A stretch of DNA of 34,291 bases, taken from positions 1 to 34,291 of the forward strand of contig JAQVJV010000010.1 of assembly GCA_028695025.1 (NCBI GenBank), read 5' to 3'. The notes below the pieces were generated by a model. It was not told the DNA's origin and did not search any database. It saw only the letters and a program-made list of their open reading frames with translations. Positions 29,939 to 34,291 of the stretch are shown piece after piece. The stretch is from Candidatus Moraniibacteriota bacterium (GTDB lineage Bacteria > Patescibacteriota > Minisyncoccia > Moranbacterales > UBA11712). A program made the translations under genes and the position numbers. The stretch's first letter is position 1, and each line of letters begins with the position of its first letter.

Positions 29939-31744
29939 ATGAAAAAACAACCCAAAATCGAAACTATCCGCCACTCGCTCGCGCACGTCCTCGCCGCCGC
30001 CGTTTTCGAAATGTTCCCGGATGCCAAATTCGGGATGGGACCGGCCATTGAGAACGGTTTTTACTACGACTTCGACTTGCCGCGTACTCTCATTCCGGAA
30101 GATCTTGAAATTCTAGAAGGGAAAATACGAAATATAATCAAGGCGAATTATAAAATCGAAAAAGCCATCATACCAGCCGACGAAGCTATAAAAAAATTCA
30201 GAAAGAGCAACCAGCCATATAAGGTGGAATTAATCAAAGACTTGCAAAAAAGTACCAAGGATAAAAAAGCACTGTATGTTTCGTGTTACGCGCTACATAA
30301 TTTCGTCGATCTTTGTTCCGGTCCGCACCTGAAATCAACCGGGGAAATCAATCCGAAAGCGCTGAAGCTCACCAAGATTTCGGGAGCTTACTGGAAAGGC
30401 GACGAGAAAAAGAAAATGCTCCAAAGGATATACGGCGTCGCTTTCGAAACGGAGAGCGAGCTCAAAGAATATCTCCGCATGATGGAAGATGCGGAAAAAC
30501 GAAGCCACGTCAAGATCGGAAGAGAATTGGAATTATTCGCCAACTTTGCGGAAATAGGACAAGGCCTTCCCGTTTGGTTGCCTAAAGGCTACCGGATCAG
30601 AAGAGTTCTTGAAGATTATATGATTGCCCTTGAAAGATCATACGGCTACGAACATATTTCCACGCCGCACATAAACCGCAAGGAACTTTTTGAAACATCG
30701 GGACACTGGGGATTTTATAACGAGAGCATGTATCCCCCGCTTGAAGTCGGCCAATGTCTGAAAGACGCGCAGGAATGCAAAAGGCCAAAAGTCAAAGAAA
30801 CTTTTGTCTTAAAACCGATGAATTGTCCGGCTGGTATAATGGTATATAATATGAAACCGCGAAGCTATCGGGAACTCCCCATGAAAATCGGCGAACTCGG
30901 GACCGTCTATCGCTATGAGAAATCCGGAGAGCTCCACGGCCTGCAACGCGTCCGGGGATTCACTCAAAATGACGCCCATATATATTGCCGCGAAGATCAG
31001 CTGGAAGATCAGTTTTTGGAAGTGGTGGAAATGCTCAAAAAATTTTTCAAAGACCTCGGATTCACCAACTATAAATTCCGCCTCTCGCTGTCTGACGCAA
31101 GCAAAGACAAATACGTCGGCTCGCCGAAACAATGGAAAAAAGTCGAAGATATCTTACGGAAAGTTTTGAAAAAAAACAAGATGGATTTTTTTGAAGCCAA
31201 AGGAGAAGCCGCTTTCTACGGGCCGAAACTCGATGTCCAAGCCGTGAATGTCTTTGGAAAAGAAGATTCGATTTCAACGATCCAAGTTGATTTCAACCTG
31301 CCCGAAAGGTTTGACCTGTCCTATATCGATGAAAAGGGAAAGAAAAAAAGACCTTATTTGATCCATAGGGCCTTGATCGGATCTTTTGAACGCTTCTTTG
31401 CCTTCCTCATTGAGTATTACGCCGGCGCGTTCCCGCTTTGGCTTTCTCCCGTCCAAGTGGAGATTATTCCCGTTTCGGAAAAGTTTAAAAAATACGGCAA
31501 AGAAATCAATTCGTTCTTGTCTTCGCATAACATTCGTTCCTCAATTCGTGAGTCCTCGGAATCGCTCGGAAAAAGGATCCGCGAAGCCCAGAAACAGAAA
31601 GTGAACTATATGCTCGTCGTCGGTGAAAAGGAAATGAAAGCGAAAACCGTCGCCGTCCGCGACCGGGACAAGAGCGACCTCGGCGTGATGAAAACCGAAA
31701 AGTTTTTGGAAAAAATTGAAAAAGAAATCGCCGAGAAAAAATGA
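29939..31744 (+). CDS. thrS: threonyl-tRNA synthetase lacking the TGS domain
   Basis: Charges tRNA-Thr. It is 601 residues, about 40-60 shorter than usual because the N-terminal TGS domain is absent. The protein opens directly with the editing domain (IRHSLAHVLAAAVFEMFPDA, with His12 and His16, then DLCSGPHLKSTGEI). The class II core has ETSGHWGFYNESMYPP, the zinc ligands in LKPMNCPAG, QNDAHIYC and YLIHRALIGSFERFFAFLIE, and the C-terminal anticodon-binding domain (LSPVQVEIIPVSEKFKKYG). Editing of mischarged Ser should be intact. It overlaps miaB by four bases. Confidence 0.96.
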   Translation: MKKQPKIETIRHSLAHVLAAAVFEMFPDAKFGMGPAIENGFYYDFDLPRTLIPEDLEILEGKIRNIIKANYKIEKAIIPADEAIKKFRKSNQPYKVELIKDLQKSTKDKKALYVSCYALHNFVDLCSGPHLKSTGEINPKALKLTKISGAYWKGDEKKKMLQRIYGVAFETESELKEYLRMMEDAEKRSHVKIGRELELFANFAEIGQGLPVWLPKGYRIRRVLEDYMIALERSYGYEHISTPHINRKELFETSGHWGFYNESMYPPLEVGQCLKDAQECKRPKVKETFVLKPMNCPAGIMVYNMKPRSYRELPMKIGELGTVYRYEKSGELHGLQRVRGFTQNDAHIYCREDQLEDQFLEVVEMLKKFFKDLGFTNYKFRLSLSDASKDKYVGSPKQWKKVEDILRKVLKKNKMDFFEAKGEAAFYGPKLDVQAVNVFGKEDSISTIQVDFNLPERFDLSYIDEKGKKKRPYLIHRALIGSFERFFAFLIEYYAGAFPLWLSPVQVEIIPVSEKFKKYGKEINSFLSSHNIRSSIRESSESLGKRIREAQKQKVNYMLVVGEKEMKAKTVAVRDRDKSDLGVMKTEKFLEKIEKEIAEKK

Positions 31745-33201
31745 TGGCTTATTTCTTCAAAATTTTCGGCTGTCAGATGAATTATTCCGACGCCGAAAGA
31801 ATTGCAACCATGCTTGAAAAATATAAAATGAAAAAGGCCTCGTCCGTTGATGAGGCCGATTTCGTCGTTTTTGTCACTTGCGGCGTGCGCCAATCGGCCG
31901 AAGACCGGGTTTATGGCCAAGTGAACAATATCCGCAAAAAATTCCCGGAGAAGAAAATTATCGTGACAGGTTGCCTCGCCCACCGGAAAGATGTGCAACG
32001 GAGACTGAAGGATAAAGCGGGTTTATTCTGCGCAATAAAAGATTTCCCCAAAGAAATAATAAAAATACTAGATACTGAATACAAAATACAAGATACAAAA
32101 AATCTGCCATGCACCAACTACCTCAAGATAACACCTAAATACGCAAACTCGCACACCGCCTACGTCCCGGTTATGACCGGCTGCGACAACTTCTGCGCTT
32201 ACTGCGTCGTCCCCTACGCCCGCGGCCGGGAACACTCACGCCCCGCGGAGAATATACTGGACGAAGTGAAAAGTTTGGTGGAAAAGGGATACAAAGAAAT
32301 TGTCTTGCTGGGACAAAATGTGAATAGCTATAACAGCAAAATCCAAATATCCAATATCCAATATCCAATAAAATTCCAAAATATCAAATCCAAAATACAC
32401 AATGCTCCATACTCAACAGTAAATACAAAAAAAGATACAATGACATTTGCCGATTTATTAAAACAGATAGATTCAATACCTGGTAAATTCTGGCTTACCT
32501 TCCTCACCTCCCACCCGAAAGACATGTCCGATGAGCTCATTGAAACTATTGCCAAGTCAAAAAAAATCTGCGAGTATATTTCACTTCCTGCCCAGTCCGG
32601 AGATGATGAAGTTCTCCGCCGCATGAACCGGAAATATACGGTCGAGCACTACAAAAAACTGATCCGCAAGATCCGGAGAGACTTTCGAAGGCTCAATTTT
32701 CGGAAACCGAAGGTTGATCCTTCGATTAGCACCGACATCATCGTCGGTTTTCCCGGAGAAACCAAAAAGCAATTTGAAAACACGGCGAAGCTTATGCGCG
32801 AGATGAAATACGACATGGCTTATATCGCCCAATATTCCCCCCGCCCCGAAACCGCCGCGCTCAAAATGAAGGACAATGTTTCGAAAAAAGAAAAAGCCCG
32901 TCGCGAAAAAGTCCTCACCGAAATTCTCGGGAAAACGGCGCTGGCGAACAATAAAAAATATGTCGGGAAAACGGTTGAGATTTTGGTGACCTCATCCCAG
33001 CCTTCTCCTTATAAAGGAGAAGGCGACCGGCTCCCTCTCCTTTCGAAGAAGAGAACTAGGGTGAGGTTTAAATATTCAGGCCACACCCGCGCCCAAAAGA
33101 AAATAATATTTTTTTCCAATAAAAAAATCCCCGTAGGGAGTTTCCAAAAAGTGAAGATCACGAAAGCCAAAACTTTTGGGCTGGAGGGAGAAATAAAATA
33201 A
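31741..33201 (+). CDS. miaB: tRNA methylthiotransferase MiaB with three inserted repeat tracts
   Basis: Adds a methylthio group to i6A37 of tRNAs, the step after MiaA. It is 486 residues. The UPF0004 domain has Cys11, Cys47 and Cys78. The radical SAM motif GCDNFCAYC has Cys148, 152 and 155. Then come QSGDDEVLRRMNRKYT and a C-terminal TRAM domain. Three stretches look inserted. Residues about 110-121 and 198-231 are coded by AT-rich word repeats (NSKIQISNIQYPIKF...). Residues about 417-442 in the TRAM domain (TSSQPSPYKGEGDRLPLLSK) are coded by a compound hairpin. All keep the frame open. Start overlaps the thrS stop (ATGA). Confidence 0.93.
   Translation: MMAYFFKIFGCQMNYSDAERIATMLEKYKMKKASSVDEADFVVFVTCGVRQSAEDRVYGQVNNIRKKFPEKKIIVTGCLAHRKDVQRRLKDKAGLFCAIKDFPKEIIKILDTEYKIQDTKNLPCTNYLKITPKYANSHTAYVPVMTGCDNFCAYCVVPYARGREHSRPAENILDEVKSLVEKGYKEIVLLGQNVNSYNSKIQISNIQYPIKFQNIKSKIHNAPYSTVNTKKDTMTFADLLKQIDSIPGKFWLTFLTSHPKDMSDELIETIAKSKKICEYISLPAQSGDDEVLRRMNRKYTVEHYKKLIRKIRRDFRRLNFRKPKVDPSISTDIIVGFPGETKKQFENTAKLMREMKYDMAYIAQYSPRPETAALKMKDNVSKKEKARREKVLTEILGKTALANNKKYVGKTVEILVTSSQPSPYKGEGDRLPLLSKKRTRVRFKYSGHTRAQKKIIFFSNKKIPVGSFQKVKITKAKTFGLEGEIK
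32068..32100. repeat. ATACAAAATACAAGATAC word repeat inside miaB
   Basis: Encodes DTEYKIQDTKN. The same words recur in miaA at 33780-33822. Confidence 0.7.
32336..32430. repeat. CCAATATCCAATATCCAATA word repeat inside miaB
   Basis: Tandem, imperfect ATCCAATATCCAATATCCAATA and AATATCAAATCCAAAATACAC words encode about 30 residues rich in Ile, Asn and Lys. These residues are not part of the usual MiaB fold. Confidence 0.75.
32990..33067. repeat. compound hairpin (REP-like) inside miaB
   Basis: Outer arms CCTCATCCCAG (32990-33000) and CTAGGGTGAGG (33056-33066) are nearly complementary. Inside, CCTTCTCCTT (33001-33010) pairs perfectly with AAGGAGAAGG (33014-33023). The right part has CCCTCTCCTTTCGAAGAAGAG. 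It encodes TSSQPSPYKGEGDRLPLL, a peptide type that recurs where such elements enter genes. Confidence 0.8.
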
Positions 33202-33203
33202 AT

Positions 33204-33219
33204 ACTTTATACATTATAC
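33204..33219. repeat. TATACATTATACAT word spanning the miaA start
   Basis: AATACTTTATACATTATACATGATAC: the miaA ATG (33220) is itself part of the word shared with 11385-11410. Confidence 0.6.
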
Positions 33220-34188
33220 ATGATACCCAATACCAAAAAGATCCTCGTCATTCTCGGCCCCACATCTTCGGGAAAGTCTGATATCGCTATTAAGCTCGCC
33301 AAGAAATTCAACGGCGAGATCATCTCCGCTGACAGCCGGCAAGTTTTTCGCGGGATGGATGTCGGAACAGGGAAAATCGAGGGTAAATTCGTTGGAGATT
33401 CGATCTCCAATTGGAGATCGAATCTCCATAATATCCCCCATTACATGATCGACATAGTTTCTCCCCGGACGGAATATAACGTCGCGAAATTCAAAAAGCA
33501 GGCGGGAAAAGTGATCGAGGATATTTTGCGTCGCGGGAAAATCCCCATCATCTGCGGCGGGACGGGATTTTGGATTCAAGCCATTGTTGATAACATGAAT
33601 TTCCCGGAAGTGAAACCCGATCGGGAGCTTCGTAAAAAATTGGAAAAATATCCGGCCGAAAAATTGTTCGCTATGCTCAAAAAACTTGACCCCGACCGTG
33701 CCAAAACGATTGATAGGAACAATAAAGTTCGGCTGATCAGGGCTATCGAGATATGTAAATCAATAAAAAAAGTTCCCGAGATACAAAATACTAGATACAA
33801 GATACAAAATACCAAATACCAATTCCTCCAAATCGGCCTCAAGCTTTCCCGCGAAAAATTATACGACAACATCGAAAATCGCGTCCTCGCCCGTTTCGAC
33901 CAGGGCATGATTGACGAAGTAGCCGATCTGCACGCGGACGGTTTGTCCTGGAAAAGAATCCAATCCTTCGGCCTTGCCTATTTTTGGATTCCGGAATATC
34001 TCACCGGAAAAATCACTCAAAACGAAATGGTGGAAAAAGTGATTCAAGCCGAGCGGAACTATGCCAAGCGCCAGATCACCTGGTTCAAGCGGGACAAACG
34101 GATCCAGTGGATGGAAGACTATCGCAAAATCGAAAAAGCAGTGAAGGAGTTTTTGAAAAAATATGGCTCTAGACTAGCACTTTTCTAA
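33220..34188 (+). CDS. miaA: tRNA dimethylallyltransferase MiaA with two inserted tracts
   Basis: Prenylates A37 of UNN-reading tRNAs, giving the i6A substrate of MiaB encoded just upstream. It is 322 residues with P-loop GPTSSGKS (13-20), SADSRQVFRGMDVGTGK, IPHYMIDIVSP, IICGGTGFWIQAIVD, and the C-terminal RNYAKRQITWFKRD. Residues about 59-70 (GDSISNWRSNLH) come from a palindrome and lie between the GTGK segment and IPHYMIDI, where other MiaA proteins have a short, variable loop. Residues about 187-201 (IQNTRYKIQNTKYQF) come from the ATACAAAATAC word repeat. It starts 18 bases after miaB without a Shine-Dalgarno motif. Confidence 0.95.
   Translation: MIPNTKKILVILGPTSSGKSDIAIKLAKKFNGEIISADSRQVFRGMDVGTGKIEGKFVGDSISNWRSNLHNIPHYMIDIVSPRTEYNVAKFKKQAGKVIEDILRRGKIPIICGGTGFWIQAIVDNMNFPEVKPDRELRKKLEKYPAEKLFAMLKKLDPDRAKTIDRNNKVRLIRAIEICKSIKKVPEIQNTRYKIQNTKYQFLQIGLKLSREKLYDNIENRVLARFDQGMIDEVADLHADGLSWKRIQSFGLAYFWIPEYLTGKITQNEMVEKVIQAERNYAKRQITWFKRDKRIQWMEDYRKIEKAVKEFLKKYGSRLALF
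33393..33428. repeat. 36-bp perfect palindrome inside miaA
   Basis: TGGAGATTCGATCTCC, centre AATT, then the exact complement. Here it is read in a different frame (GDSISNWRSNL) from the lysS and glycosyltransferase copies. The opposite strand would give RSPIGDRIS. Confidence 0.95.
33779..33822. repeat. ATACAAAATAC word repeat inside miaA
   Basis: AGATACAAAATACTAGATAC and further AAGATACAAAATACC words, same family as 32068-32100. Confidence 0.75.
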
Positions 34189-34192
34189 AAAA

Positions 34193-34291
34193 TTAATAAT
34201 ACTTGGTAACGATTTTCATCAATTCTTTCTCCAAATCAGCATCGTTTCTTTTCCATCTCCATTCGCATTCCTTGAGGCGCATGTAAAAATA
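34193..34291 (-). CDS. IS1595-like transposase, C-terminal end (partial)
   Basis: The minus strand at the window edge gives 32 residues and a stop: YFYMRLKECEWRWKRN, then DADLEKELMKIVTKYY. The LKECEWRWKRN-like pattern near the C-terminus is typical of ISXO2/IS1595-type DDE transposases, where it follows the catalytic core. The rest lies beyond the window. It sits five bases past the miaA stop on the opposite strand. Confidence 0.6.
   Translation of the reverse strand, partial: YFYMRLKECEWRWKRNDADLEKELMKIVTKYY

Overview
The window looks like a chromosomal segment of a Candidate Phyla Radiation (Patescibacteria, Parcubacteria-like) bacterium. The basis is the gene content and style rather than any marker search. 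Compact housekeeping genes sit in an order dominated by cell-wall and translation functions, ThrS lacks its TGS domain, MreB occurs twice, core genes have almost no Shine-Dalgarno motif, and AT-rich word repeats fill the gaps and even enter genes. No rRNA, tRNA or CRISPR array was seen.

Layout. Positions 1-4160 are an accessory island: the tail of an IS5-type transposase; a two-gene unit with a 27-residue Cys-containing peptide and a radical SAM/SPASM maturase (a RiPP-like locus with a structured leader and an internal hairpin); a small methyltransferase; an attC-like recombination site (about 2261-2365); a GC-rich reverse-strand gene with its own promoter, terminator and a very strong leader hairpin, enclosed by about 90-bp inverted repeats; a second attC-like site (about 3742-3870); and a small membrane protein. 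No integrase gene is in the window, so the pair of sites would be a CALIN-like cassette cluster if they are true attC sites.

Positions 4194-29806 are the core, almost entirely on the minus strand: serS, lysS, greA, the elongasome block mrdA(PBP2)-mreD-mreC-mreB, rseP, frr, a beta-propeller lipoprotein, holB-like delta prime, two GT4 glycosyltransferases, a second mreB, murA, a CAP-domain surface protein, a coiled-coil murein hydrolase, rplY, rodA and a membrane-anchored Cys-motif protein. Together these make, shape and remodel peptidoglycan and charge or service the ribosome. Small stand-alone genes with strong Shine-Dalgarno sequences and GC-rich terminators are inserted between them (12704-13111, 16215-16547, 17517-18088, 18239-18598, 19902-20141). 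One of them is a trypsin-like protease broken by a frameshift.

Positions 29939-34188 hold the plus-strand operon thrS-miaB-miaA. The right edge is the C-terminus of an IS1595-like transposase on the minus strand.

The most unusual feature is insertion of repeats into essential genes while keeping the frame open. Near-identical 34-36-bp perfect palindromes lie inside lysS, a glycosyltransferase gene and miaA. A compound hairpin lies inside the TRAM domain of miaB. AT-rich word repeats lie inside miaB and miaA. The palindromes resemble in behaviour, not in sequence, the Rickettsia palindromic elements.
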